This document shows, piece after piece, positions 20,473 to 32,770 of a stretch of DNA of 64,000 bases. This DNA comes from Ananas comosus (lineage: Eukaryota > Streptophyta > Magnoliopsida > Poales > Bromeliaceae). Within the stretch, counting starts at the first letter, position 1. Every line of letters starts with the position of its first letter. Under the pieces are notes generated by a model, which saw only the letters and a program-made list of their open reading frames with translations, searched no databases and was not told where the DNA came from. The position numbers were made by a program, and so were the translations under genes. The stretch covers positions 6,778,128-6,842,127 of the forward strand of contig NC_033641.1 of assembly GCF_001540865.1 (NCBI RefSeq), given 5' to 3'.

Positions 20473-21583
20473 TGAGAATCTTGCTTCAACGCGTCAAATC
20501 CGTGTAGAACAAGATAAGCCTAAGATTACACGGATAAGGATTAGGATTAGGAAAAGATAAAGATAAGGATTAAAATAAAGGTAAAATTGATAAAATAAAA
20601 ATAAAATAAACCGGATGTACGGACCCCCCGGGCGCCGCCGCCCGGCTCGTGCTCGTGCTCGTGCCATGCGTGTATTTAACGAGAGCATAACTATCATTTT
20701 CTTCCAAGCAACTAGCTTGAGAACAAGCGAATATATAAAAACAACAAACACTATTTTCGTTTCCAATGCGGACTAAACATCACACATGAAAATTCACGTT
20801 GGGCTTCCAAGCATTAACAATTATTGGGCTCCTCAAGTTGTTTTAATAAGTTTTAAATCACAAAACCCAATAAAAACCCAATATGAGCTCTATTCAATTG
20901 AACTAGTGCATTCAATCTATCATCACCTCTAGTACAAAGTATTAGGATTTAGCTATCAACATCAAGATGCATGATACTTAAAAAATAAAAATAAAATATC
21001 AATAAAAAAGTGCAGACTGCAGAGCCAACATGGAAGAATGTATAGATTTATCTAATTTGACATGCTAAAAGCATTCTATCCATCATTAGCTCATTACCTT
21101 ATATAGCATCATAAATCTATTTTAATTTTGGCGAACGATGAAAGAAAGAGATAAAAAATCATATAAAGCTGATGACTCAGCACCGTATACGCTCCCGACA
21201 AATCCTTTACCATGCTTTTAACACAAGTAGCGAGGAGAATTTTAAGCAGGCAATAAATAGAGAAGGAGAAGGAAAATTATCAGATATACGGAGATTAGCA
21301 AAAAGCAACGATAACCTCAAATAGTTTAGTAAAAGCAAAAATATGTTCAAATATTACTGCAAAATCAAATAATTAAGCAATAATAAATTCAAACTGCACT
21401 TCAAAATCAGGCGAAATAATAATAAAGAATTTAATTACGCAAGAGCCCCGCCAACTAACAGTACTACGTACCAGTGGAAGCTATATATATGGTATTAAAA
21501 CATTAAGCTATTTTTGCACTACTCAATTTGCCTTGGCATTTAAACCCTCGTCCATGTGTTTGAAAAACACAAACAGCTTAAAG

Positions 21584-21615
<32 letters not shown>

Positions 21616-22659
21616 GTAGGGTATCTCTTAGAAAGTGTTCCATCAAATACAAATTGCGGAATTTTTTTTTTTCTATCATCATTTATCTTAGAAGTACATA
21701 GAAAATTAATTGAGAGTGAAACTGAGGAAGAAACCAAGCAGAACTAATATATATTTAGAAGTGTGTCCCTTACGGTTTTAGCCTTTTCTTCTCCAAACTG
21801 AAATAATTATTTCTCTCGTTGTGGGCTAGCTGTTTCCTAATGATTAACAAATGCAAGAGTTGTCTCTGGGCTATTAAGCTTGCTCTTTTTTTATATATAT
21901 ACTAGTGGAGTTCCCGCATTTCGCGGCTGATCGATAATATTCTAGTCAATCAATATATATAATTATTAAAATTTTAAAATTAAAAAATTATAATAAAAAA
22001 TGCGAAAAAAAATTCAATAGTCTTTTAATTATGCATTATAAAAATTATTTTTTATTAATATTTTTTAACTTTCAGTACTATTTATTGAGTTAAAGTATTC
22101 TAAAAACTTCACTTAAAATTTTGATCAAACTTATTAGCTTTAGTATATTCTATAAGTAAAGTTTTTTATTAAAAAGTTCAAATCGAAGGACTTATTCTAA
22201 ATTATTATATATATCTGGTGTATATATATACCTAGTGTATATTATTATATATATACTTGGTGTATATTAACACCTGGTGAAAAAATTATCATATACACCT
22301 GGTGTATATTAACACACTATACACCTTATATTAAAGAATTAATATTTAATAACAAAATTTAATTAAATATATCTTAATTACAAAGTTTAATAAATTAAAT
22401 ATATTCATTGAATTAAATTTTAAAATCTCTATTAAAGCTTTAAAATATATACACTAAGTGTAGAGAATGTTTAAGAGAATGCACTAATAATTTTCAAAAT
22501 AAGAGAAGAAATCTTTGCTTACATGTGGTGTATACTAATATTTTATTCACCGCAAAAGTATATTATATAATTGATGAAATATCTAATAATTAGTATTAAC
22601 GATTTTTGTGATGTGATAGAATTGCCAAATTGTCAAATTATATTATTTTATAGATTTTA
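20473..22659. other. AT-rich intergenic stretch, no gene seen
   Basis: Contains a short GGATTAGGATTAGG/AAGATAAAG low-complexity run (20,520-20,600), a GGGCGCCGCCGCCCGG GC hairpin (about 20,627-20,645), and a (GAA)n tract. From about 21,890, TATATA-rich sequence repeats the word ACCTGGTGTATATTA. No exon supported. Confidence 0.45.
21582..21613. repeat. (GAA)n microsatellite
   Basis: About ten uninterrupted AGA/GAA triplets followed by TAGTAG. Confidence 0.9.
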
Positions 22660-23470
22660 AAATATTAATAATTAAAAAATAAATTTGATGTATATGATAT
22701 TTTCGTAGACCGGGTGCATGCAATATATATTGTTGAAGTGGAGAAGGCAAAGAGAGGAGGACACATGTCACTCACTTGGCTTTTGATGTGACCCAACTCT
22801 TAAATTATATATCTAAAAGAAGATTTTAAAATATTAATAATTAAAAAATAAATTTGATGTATATGATATTTTCGTAGACCGGGTGCATGCAATATATATT
22901 GTTGAAGTGGAGAAGGCAAAGAGAGGAGGACACATGTCACTCCCTTCGCTTTTGATGTGATCCAACTCTCAAATTATACATCTAATAGATAAAATATTAA
23001 TAATTAAAAAATAAATTTGGTGTATATTATATTTTCGTAGACCGGGTGCATGCAATATATATTGTTGAAGCGGAGATGGCAAAGAGAGGAGGACACATGC
23101 CACTCCCATGGCTTTTGATGTGATCAAACTCCCAAATTATGCATCTAATAGATAAAATATTAATAAATAAAAAATAAATTTGGTGTATATGATATTTTCG
23201 TAGACCGGGTGCATGTAATATATATTATTGAAGTGGAGAAGGGAAAGAGAGGAGGACACATGTCACTCCCATGGCTTTTGATGTGACCTAACTCATAAAT
23301 TAGATATCTAGTAGACCAGGTGTATGCAATATATATTATTGAAGTGGAGAAGGCAAACAGAGGAGAACACATGTCACTCTTATGACTTTTGATGTGACCC
23401 AACTCTCAAATTATATATCACTCCCATGGCTTTTGATGTGACCCAACTCTCAAATTATATATCTAATAGA
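22660..23470. repeat. Tandem array, unit about 163-169 bp
   Basis: The marker GTAGACCGGGTGCATG recurs at 22,705, 22,874, 23,037 and 23,200 (spacings 169, 163, 163), then a truncated copy at 23,311. Each unit carries GAGGAGGACACATG and GGCTTTTGATGTGA. No ORF is kept across units. It ends 30 bp before the solo LTR. Confidence 0.88.
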
Positions 23471-23500
23471 AGATAGATAATAAATAACATATTCTATCAT

Positions 23501-26500
23501 TGTAGCACACTAAATTTTAGCAAATTGCAAGGTTCCAGTGTAAGAATAGTATTTTAATCTATTCTGGATGTTTTGAGGGTTTCCTATATGGTACATGCCT
23601 GTTTCTGGAGCTTATTAGACTCGAGAACAGGCTTTCAGCATCAAAATCTGCAAAGTGCAGATTTCAAAGCTTGAGTACCGGTACTGGAGATTGGTACCGG
23701 AACCCCATAGCGTGCCAGAGAATAGCTGCTCTTGGGTTTGCAATTTGGGATATTGGGTACCGGTACTGGTGTTGGGTACCGATATTGGAGTTGGATATCG
23801 GTACTGCGTCGCGCGGGTACCTGTACACTATTAAACCTGAAGGTGTTGCGCTTGGATTTTGTTTGGCTGAGGGCCGAGTACCGATACTCTTCCTCGAGTA
23901 TCGGTACGCAGTGCAGAAAAACTGCAGTTCGTATAGTTTGTAATCTTTGGGCTTTGAGGGGCTTAAGTGGATATTGTTACATGGTGTATAAATAACCCTT
24001 CATCCCCCTTTTTCCCTCAATGGGCTGAGGCTTGCGAGAGAGAGAGAATAGAGGTGAGTTCTTCCCCCTTCTCTCTAGAATTTCTCCTCTAAACCCTTGG
24101 ATTTTTGAGAATTGATCTCTTTTCTTCCTTTCAACCATGAATGCTTGCTCCATGCAGCTTGGAGTTGATGGGAGGAGCTTATTGATGGATCAAACTTCAA
24201 CCCTAGCACATCATGCCTTAAGTTGAAGCTTGTTTTGAGGTTAGAAACTTTCTCTTACTCTTTATTTAAGATATTTGCAAGAGATTTGAGAGAAAGTCTA
24301 ATTTTTGAAAAACTATGATTCATTTTGGGGTTTTCCAATTTTGAGCTTTTGGAATGGAATTGATGAGTGTAGAACACTCTTATAGGTTGGATTTGAAGCT
24401 TCTTAGCTTCGATTTGGATTTTAGACAAGTTCCACTTGATCAAAGGTAATTTTCACCATTTTATACTTGATTTTTGGTAAATTTTATATGATGTTCGTTC
24501 GAAACTTGTAACCCTTTGGAAATTATTCTTAGGGTTCTAAAAGCTTGGTCAACAACTTCGTTCGAAGGAACGAAGGGGTTCGAGGAGTATCTGGTAGGTT
24601 TGACCTCACCAAAATGGGTGGACTCCCTCTATATCTCCTATAATGTTATAGGACTCAATTTGTTGCATAATCATGCTATGCTTGTCATGATAGAGTTTTT
24701 CGATGCTTGAGATACATATGTTATGTATGATATGTTGCATACTTTATGTAGTAGAGACAATTTGACATATATATGATTGGCACACTCTAGTTAGCAGAGG
24801 TAAGTGGCATGCTCTATTTAGTAGAGGTTAAGTGACATATTTGTTGTTGAATAACACGTTGTGGTATATGTTGTATCAAATTGTCACACCCCCAATAATC
24901 CCACATCGGATAGGAATGGGGATGTGATTGGGTATATAAGAGACTTAGACACTAGTAATAATAACTGGGCTTAAGCATTTTGGGCCGGTGGTTGGGCCTA
25001 ACGAGTTATTGTTGCTAGTGGGCTGGGTCGTTACATTTGGTATCAGAGCCGGTTCATCAGCTAGAAATGTGTGGTGAGTCTTGGCTGAGCCAGGGTCTGA
25101 AAGACAAGGTGATAGGCTACGCCGGAGTCTGAATGACAAGTTGACCAGCGATGCCAGGGTCTGGATGACAAGGCTAGCGAGACAAGTCTCACATTGCCTA
25201 GTGATCTTGGGCTGTGTGTGTGATTGGACTAACGAGGATGTCAGGGCCTTAATAAGGAGAGTCTGTCACACCTCCAATAATCCCACATCGGATAGGAATG
25301 GAGATGTGATTGGGTATATAAGAGACTTAGACACTAGTAATAATAACTGGGCTAAAGTATTTTGGGCCGGTGGTTGGGCCCAACGAGTTATTGTTGCTAG
25401 TGGGCTGGGTCGTTACACAAATCCATTCTATACAAATGAAGACATGCATGCTAGAGATGAGTAGTAATGACATATGAGACATTACGTGACTAGTGGATCT
25501 AGAGGGATCAAATCTTGAATGCTATAGATTGTGACGGTCATAGAAGATGGCAAAAGTGAACCTTTGCATGCTAATGACATAATGTAAAGCCCTCGTGCTT
25601 TATTGAAAATGACACTGAAAAATTATTCCTCTTGCACTATAGTGGAAATAGCATATGTTGGCATATGGGCGAAACCCGTTAGGTTCATGAATGAGTCATA
25701 GAACCACCCCCAATAGAATGAATGAAATGTGGACCTTAGTGTGCTTGAGACATGTGACATATTGGTAGAGACATACCATTGAGCTAATTGATAATTAAAC
25801 TTGACATACATGTTGTGATACCCGACCTTGAGTCGTTGTTGAGATTCAATGTTTTAGACATGATGATTGGGGCCGATTGCCTCGGATTGGACGCTTACGA
25901 TCATGCTTGCAGGCCATTGTGCTCATTCGCATAAGCTTGTGAGGTTCGCTCCCCACAAGCCGGCACTTCGGAGTTAACCTACGCGACACAAGCTCACCCG
26001 TGCAGGATTGGGTGCCGAAATGGGATGTCGTAGGGGAAGCTCATTCCTAGAGGGGGAATGTTGACTACCACGGGGCCATTAGGCACGGCGCAAGCCGGAC
26101 TACACTTGTGTAGGTCTTGAGGAATTGAACTATGACACTCAAAAGTTAAATAAACTTGACTTTATGATAGACCTACTAGTGAGTTGATACCCTTTGACAC
26201 TAGTTGATGCATACCTAATAGATGGACATACTAGTAGTTGGTTACCCTATGTTGCAACTCGATCATTCATAGTAGTAGGATACTCCTGTGGGACATTGTT
26301 GCATTGTCAACCTTAGTGGTAGCAACCTACACTTGTGACGTTAAATATAAAAGGGTAGTTTTATGATGACTATAACAATATGATGTCAACGATAATGTGA
26401 GACTTGTACTATAATAATTGTCCATAGTTTAATGTAGACTAGCATTTTTATGTTGCATACACAACTTATGCATGTAATTGTAGGCAAGGAATCCATATAC

Positions 26501-27073
26501 ATGTTATAGACATTCCATGTAGAGGCATGATATAGTTGAAACCATTTTATTATTTGCTGCATTTACATTATACACTTCTCGTATCATATCTATGTCTGAG
26601 TTTACCTAGTGGTGTATTTCGCCACTCTCAGCGGCTTACCCACTGGAAACTATTGTTTAATAGTTCTTACCCTCATTGATTGATTGTTTTTGTTTCAGAG
26701 CCTTCCGCAGCGGGAAAGGCTAGGGATCATGGCGAGGGGGCAGCGACTAGCTAGAGCCTCACGATGTTCTGATAGATGAACCCATGAGATTATTTTATTT
26801 GGTTTAGTTCAGTAGAGTTTATTGTACCCTATGTGAGATTCCTTGTATTCATGTTGTTTCCCTTGATCAAATTATTGTAATCTTGAGATGAACTAGTTGT
26901 AGAATTTTGTATCTAGATGTTGTATGTGATGTTCTTGTTCTTAACTCTGACCATGTTTAGATCGATCACACTAATTTCTCTCTATGATTATGTAAACCGC
27001 CTTATATACATTGGGGTTTTTTGGTGCTCAGTGCACACACCCTGGCGGGCCTTCGTGTAGCCCGGCCGTGACA
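23501..27073 (+). mobile_element. Solo long LTR (about 3.0 kb plus TRIM insert), TSD ATCAT
   Basis: Begins TGTAGCACAC and ends GGCCGTGACA, flanked by ATCAT on both sides (23,496-23,500 and 27,074-27,078), with no internal retrotransposon domain. Removing the nested TRIM leaves about 3,032 bp. Inside are a block of palindromic GGTACCGGTACTGG words (23,670-23,910), a CT/GA-rich leader ending in AGAGGTGAGTTC (about 24,050), a polypyrimidine-AG before GCCTTCCGCAG (about 26,700) and the motif TTACCCACTGGA at 26,636. The same parts recur in the elements at 31-40.6, 42-45.7 and 46.3-49.3 kb. Probably a Ty3/gypsy long-LTR lineage such as Tekay/Del (inference). Confidence 0.85.
24882..25417 (+). mobile_element. 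Complete TRIM nested in solo LTR, TSD CAAAT
   Basis: Two 154-bp LTRs (24,882-25,035, 25,264-25,417), TGTCACACC...GTTACA, nearly identical. TT then TGGTATCAGAGCC (primer site) follows the first LTR, the interior is 228 bp, and a purine stretch AAGGAGAG precedes the second LTR. Perfect CAAAT flanks (24,877-24,881, 25,418-25,422). The cleanest and probably youngest TRIM in the window. Confidence 0.95.
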
Positions 27074-27078
27074 ATCAT

Positions 27079-27805
27079 TATTTCTCAATATTAGCTTGTT
27101 GGACATCTCCCGACAAATTTTTATTGCTCTTCGCAAATTAATTCAAAATATTTAAGTTTGAAAACTAAAACAGTTCAAAGACAAAGAGGTAAAGCATTTG
27201 AATTAGATGCAAAAATAAAAGAAAGCATGTACAGTGAGGCATATGCAGCATCGCTGGAATTACATGTTAGTCACTAATAAATTGGCATTTTAATAAATTA
27301 AAATATAAAGCTAGAGAATAGATGACCGGTTGCTCATATTTGGCTAAATGACTATAATATATCAGCTCCAAACCTCAAAGTGTTGGTTTTAAGCAATTTC
27401 TATTAGAACACTAGTTAAATCAATAATACAAATTACAACATATAAAGAAATAATCTAAACCATTTGACAACCCAAACTCTCAATTCATTATGTCTGCGCG
27501 AACTGAACCGGCCCCCGTAGGGTGTTTCTAGGCGAGTGGTCATTCATGGTAGAGGTTTAAATTTGTATGAATTTTACTTTGAAATCAGGATTATAGGTTC
27601 ATGTTTTCCAACAGACTCAAGAATCTGTCTGTTAATTACCTCACACTTCGTGTTAACGACCCTCGATTAAGAGACCAAATATAATGCTGATAATAAAAGA
27701 GCAAAACAGACAAATGAAATTTTATTGATATGATTTTGCCGTTTACATGGCTTAAGCAGGGGCATACCCCACTGTACATGAATTTTATCAACTAAATACT
27801 CAATT
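27079..27805. other. Spacer, no gene seen
   Basis: AT-rich, no exon or element boundary recognised. Confidence 0.4.
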
Positions 27806-27911
27806 AAACAGTCGTTGAAGTTTTGATGCTCAGTTTAATGACATGGCGGTCAAGTTTAAGTTTTGATCGCTCAGTTTAATGGCTGGTGGTCCGAGTTCAA
27901 GTTTTGATGAA
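27806..27911. repeat. Short tandem repeat leading into the assembly gap
   Basis: AGTTTTGATGCTCAGTTTAA and close variants recur three times with a period of about 40-44 bp up to the first N. Confidence 0.6.
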
Positions 27912-28011
27912 NNNNNNNNNNNNNNNNNNNNNNNNNNNNNNNNNNNNNNNNNNNNNNNNNNNNNNNNNNNNNNNNNNNNNNNNNNNNNNNNNNNNNNNNN
28001 NNNNNNNNNNN
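27912..28011. other. Assembly gap, 100 N
   Basis: Exactly 100 Ns, a conventional placeholder length, so the true size is unknown. Continuity across it is asserted only by the scaffold. Confidence 0.99.
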
Positions 28012-29999
28012 ATGGAACCAATGAAAAATTAATATATCAGTAAAAAAACATAAATATGCTCCTGGTTTTCTTTTTCTTTTCTTTTTTTTTGGCTGAGCTG
28101 GCTTAAGTATGCGCGGCATCATGCGACAAAAATTTCAGCACAAGAAAGGTCGATCCCGCGATCATCTGCAGCAGAATCAATTAGACCGTGATCACTACTG
28201 ATATGCAACAAGCTCACGGGACTTCCAAATTTCATTCAGACTCTGCCATTAGTTAGAGTGAAGAAAAATAATTGTTATCCCCAGTCGCGAGAATCCGACC
28301 ACAGCGCACAATAATTAACTAGATCATTAAAAATTTAAATTGCCAAGATTTGATAAATGGCATAGATGTGTTCAACAGAAGTACCAAATCACTTCTGGCC
28401 TCACAAAAATAAGTAATCTACTAGTACCCCAACAGATCAGAGCGTTCAAGCTCCACCACAGATTGACAGGATGCATGCATGTGCCGAGCAACCGCCAAAA
28501 ACATGAGAAACACTATTGTGGTAGCGTCCCCAATGAAATATTTCTTGCTAATATTTGGTTCAAAATGGATGAATTTCCCATGCCGTTTTGCTCTTATAAA
28601 TAGGAATCATAGTTATAATTCGGCATTTGACAAAAATCGGTACGAATATAATTAGAATAAAACTGTATTTTTAATCTTTAAATTCGTTGAAACATTAACA
28701 ACTTAAACAAATAGAAGTCCACCATTATGTCGCGAGTTACGTAATTTATACAAAAATTATATCTTTTACCAATTAAAAATTCGGATTCAAAATTCAGCTA
28801 CTTAATTAAAGACTTTTTTTCTAAATTTATGCTTAGTGATAAATTCTAAGCAATATAAAAATAGAGAGCTACAAAATAATAGATTAGAAAAAAAAAAAAA
28901 AGAAATAGCATAAGTTCATTTTATCTCCATTTCTAATTTTTTCATGACCCATAATATTCCGGAAGTCCTTAAAGTTTTTAAAATTCGGCAAATAATATTT
29001 GCGATAATCTCAGGCAATAATTGGAATACTGACGAGAAGGATTTTATTCCAAAAGTTCTGTGCATCTTTTTTTTTGGCCAAAGTTGTTCAGCATATGCAC
29101 AATTATTATTACGGGCCGAATGAAATAAATGTTAGCCAAAACTTTTACTTTTATTTTGATTTTTTGGGATAAATCAGCATATGGACATGTTTTATTTGGG
29201 TTTCAAAAATTAGTGAATAAGTTGCGCGGAATTTAACTAATTATGGCTACCAATAGTGTAGATGTATGCCCTAAAAGTCATCTCAGGCTGGCACATGAAT
29301 CTTTTTTAGGAATAAATTTATTTAATTTGAATATTACGAATAAATTTAATATTTTTTCATTCATGTTATGATATGTGTCATGAATCCATCAAAGCCATAT
29401 CTAAAAGATCCGAAGACATGTTTCTTGAGGTTGAGGATATTGAAGACATATGTAAGTGGTGGCTTAGTTCCTAAATAAGCCCAATCGTGCCGATCATCAC
29501 TGGGATGGATGATTTGATCCAGTGAATTGGTGCACAGATCACTTCCTTATGGGAAAGAGTCTCTAGCACAATGTGAGGATATTAAAGCAAAATGTGAGTT
29601 GTTGTTAGAGAATAAGAGTACCCGAGCGTGACAACCGTGAGAAAGTCACTTCGATGTCTACTCACTCGTCAGGTGACTTACTCAACTATTGCAGTACTAG
29701 TACGCTCCTTTGGGCCAAACGACTTGATTCCTAGTCATTCAAATCCTTGCGGGTGCAATGTTGGCTAAAGTAGGTATGTTGTAGTAGTGTATTGCATCTG
29801 TATGGAATAATATATCTCTTGGTAGTTAGCGTTAGATTACTGTGATTTATTGACGCGATGTTTAAAAGATCTTGGCTAAGACAGAGTTTCAATAGCGGAA
29901 AAATTTCAATATAAAACTCGAGTACGATAAATTTAACATATCTGATTATAACATACGGATTTTGATATAAGTAAAAAATAAATAAAAATAATGTGAAGA
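28012..29999. other. AT-rich spacer, no gene seen
   Basis: No exon, repeat boundary or RNA gene supported. A poly-A run lies near 28,890. Confidence 0.4.
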
Positions 30000-31379
30000 T
30001 ACTATTTTTTATTATTGGAACTGATAGAAGCAAAGATGTAGTTTGAAATACCTGCAATGACCTGTGCTGAAATCGAAATAAAAACAGAAAATTTAGAATT
30101 TTCTGTGAGAGACGGGGCTGACATTTTAGCAGAAAATGCACAGTGTCAGAAAATTATGAAAACTGGAGAATATGTCAAAATTATTTTTATGAGGCTAGAT
30201 TTAGAATTTCATACCATTCTGACACCCGAAAGGTGGAAAATAAAATCCGACTACTATCTGCTAGAGATTACAGTTCGGTAAAGCTTTCGGTGATCAAATG
30301 TGATCGAAACTGAAAGATTAAAATTTCTTTCGTTAAGTTAAGTAAAACCGAGCCTGACTGTCAAATTTGAGCGTAAACGGATATTCAGAAGGGCTCCAAC
30401 GACTCTGAACTGCTAAACTGAACTGGAGATGCAAGTTGTACTGTGTGAGAGGGGGTTTTGTGCAATTGTTACAGCACTTATTTGTGGCTGGCTGCATGCG
30501 CACACAACACACACCCGCACACTTCTTCTCCCCTTCCCTCACACTTGCAACCAAGAGGGATCTCTCTCTATCTCTCTTGAAGGTGGAATTAAGAGATGAA
30601 TTTGGTGGAGATTGAAGCTTGAAGATGGATTTTCTTCTTCATCATCTTCTTCCTCTCTATTGGAGTTAGCTTGAGAGGTAAGCTTTGATGCCCTTTAATG
30701 GTCGAATTTTAGGGCTTCAATTATATGCTCTAAGAATGAATTTAGTGGAACTCCTAGATGCTAAATAGAGAATTAATGCTTGAATTATGAAGTTAAATGG
30801 TGATTTCTTGCATAGTTGTAACCTAGGGCTCCAAAGTGAAAATTTTGCTAGTAGATGGGTTTAATCTCAATTGACCCTCCGTAAACCTAATTGCTAGGTA
30901 TTCTGATGCGTTGGCGGAGTCGGTTCGGCGATTCGTCGAGCCTACGCGAAGTTATTGAAGAAACGGCGTTTTTTGCTTCGTTTCCGCCTGGAGGGCCGAG
31001 GCGACGTCCAAAAATCATGAAATCGGAATCGTGGGCCCGTGGCAACTAAACGTAGACCTTTAATTTCTGGATCGTGGATTGGTGGCCGTTTGGGTGGTCG
31101 CGCGAGAGTTCGGGCTGAACCGGGTCACGGGTGCCGTGGGAGGTCGATTGTAATTGACTACGAGCAATCGGAGAGTAAGTTAAGGTGGGTTGTGTTTACC
31201 GAAGCAACCAGGTCGCCCCGCATGTCAAAGCGGAATATGAATTTTTGTTGATGCATATGTATGTACATACGGGCATGTTAGCATTATGTACATGTATGCT
31301 AGTGGGTAGAATACATGCTAGTGATAATTGCATAATAATGCAATTATCACTAGCATACATGTACATAATGCTAACATGC
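30000..31379 (+). mobile_element. 5' part of a long LTR (same superfamily), ends in a fold-back
   Basis: Shows the superfamily's leader: CT-rich TCTCTCTCTATCTCTC and a GAGAGGTAAGC donor-like site at about 30,690, then a GTTCGGCGATTCGTCGAG block. It runs into a 253-bp segment (31,088-31,340) that recurs at 40,618-40,870. It ends in a palindrome: arms 31,273-31,304 and 31,348-31,379 are perfect 32-base reverse complements. The left boundary is not determined. Confidence 0.5.
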
Positions 31380-32099
31380 AGTTTCGACCGAGATTTTGGC
31401 AGCATAGTTAAACTCTCTGTTGACTATGTTTTTGTGTGCAATTTAATTACAAAAGCACTCGTTAAGTTTTGGGAGAAAACGAGTTAGAACGGAGATTCTA
31501 CGCGATTTCCAAGTTTCACTTAAAGCGAATAGTAACTTGGTTTTCCGGAGAGCTCAATGCGTAGAGTTGGCTTCAGGCTCGTATCGGACTCCGTTCATAG
31601 CGATCCAATAGCTCGTTTCGACCGGTTCAGCTGTTCTAGGACTAATGGCGCTGACGGATTTTGAGTTTGACGCATGGATTTCGAGGAAATCCAAAAATAC
31701 GTGTTTTATATGTATTTGTGCGTCATCTTGGCCTTTTGGTGAGAAAGCGGATTTCGTCGCGAATCCGTGATCGATCAAGGTGAACCAAAATCCTAGCTTT
31801 GTTGTCTCCGTCGTGCTAATCGCACTGGCGTGATCCGTTTGCAAATCTGACGGACGGATCTACGGAAATTGCCCGTTGATCGAGAAGAGGTCGATGATCG
31901 CAAAACGGTATTTTCGCAAAAGTCGCGACATTTTATGTACCGTTTTGTATGAGATCGCACGTAGAGGGGTATTCTTGCGTTGTACACGCGCTGTGAGGGA
32001 CTCAGTACTAAATACTGAGGTTTGGTGGGCTAACTCGCAAATTGCACCTTGTATATATGCTTGTTTTAGGGTTTGCACTAAGAAAACGCTAAAACTAGC

Positions 32100-32770
32100 C
32101 CGAGCTAAACGCCCAACCGCCTCCCTTGGTTGCCCTGCCCTTGCTGCACCACCCCCAGCCACCGTCGACCGAGCCCCGGCCGGCCAGCAGCAACCGCAGC
32201 CTTCCTCTCCATCTCTCCCTCTCTATTTCTCTCTCCACCCCTCTGTTCTTCTCGGGTTGGAGCCTTGGCCGAGGCTGCATTGCCTCCCTGCACCTTGCCG
32301 GCGTCGCCCCCGTGCCCTGGCGAGCCTCCCCGCCGACCGCCGTCGCCTCTGCACGCCGCTGCTGCCGCTGCTGCATCCTGCGCCCAGCTTGGCCTAGCCC
32401 AGGCCAAGCTGACTGTGCGGCCTCTTCTCCGCACCGCAGCCGCTTGGGTCGCTCCTGCGGCCTTCCCGTGGGCCTCACCGACCATCCCGGCCGGTCGCCG
32501 CCGCCCCTGCGGGCCGTCGCCGCCGTCTCGGCCAGCCCGCGGCCACCCCTAATCTGTTCGGGCCGAGACCACTTTGTGAGCACTCCCTCACATCGCCGCC
32601 ACCCAGAACCACCTGTGCCGCCTTCCGTCGACCTCAGGCCACCCTCTGCCGCCGTCCCTGAGTGCCCTGGCCGCCACTGTGGCCGCAGCTGCTTTGGAAC
32701 CCGAGGCCTTGCACGTGCGGGCTCAAGTCTCTCCACCGTCGCCGCCGCCGCTCCTCGCCGCCAACTGAGG
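32100..32770. other. GC-rich leader block of the long LTR
   Basis: Very GC- and CpG-rich. Overlapping long open frames on both strands (215 codons on +, 257 on -) are Pro/Ala/Arg low complexity and resemble nothing. Best read as an untranslated, CpG-island-like leader ending in CTGAGGTGAGCACC. A comparable block is in the antisense element at 44,290-44,870. Confidence 0.55.

Noticed and set aside
23671..23995. Two overlapping plus ORFs (90 and 87 codons)
   Set aside because: They translate a block of GGTACCGGTACTGG palindromic words in a solo LTR. The antisense equivalent at 48.9-49.2 kb does not conserve a frame.
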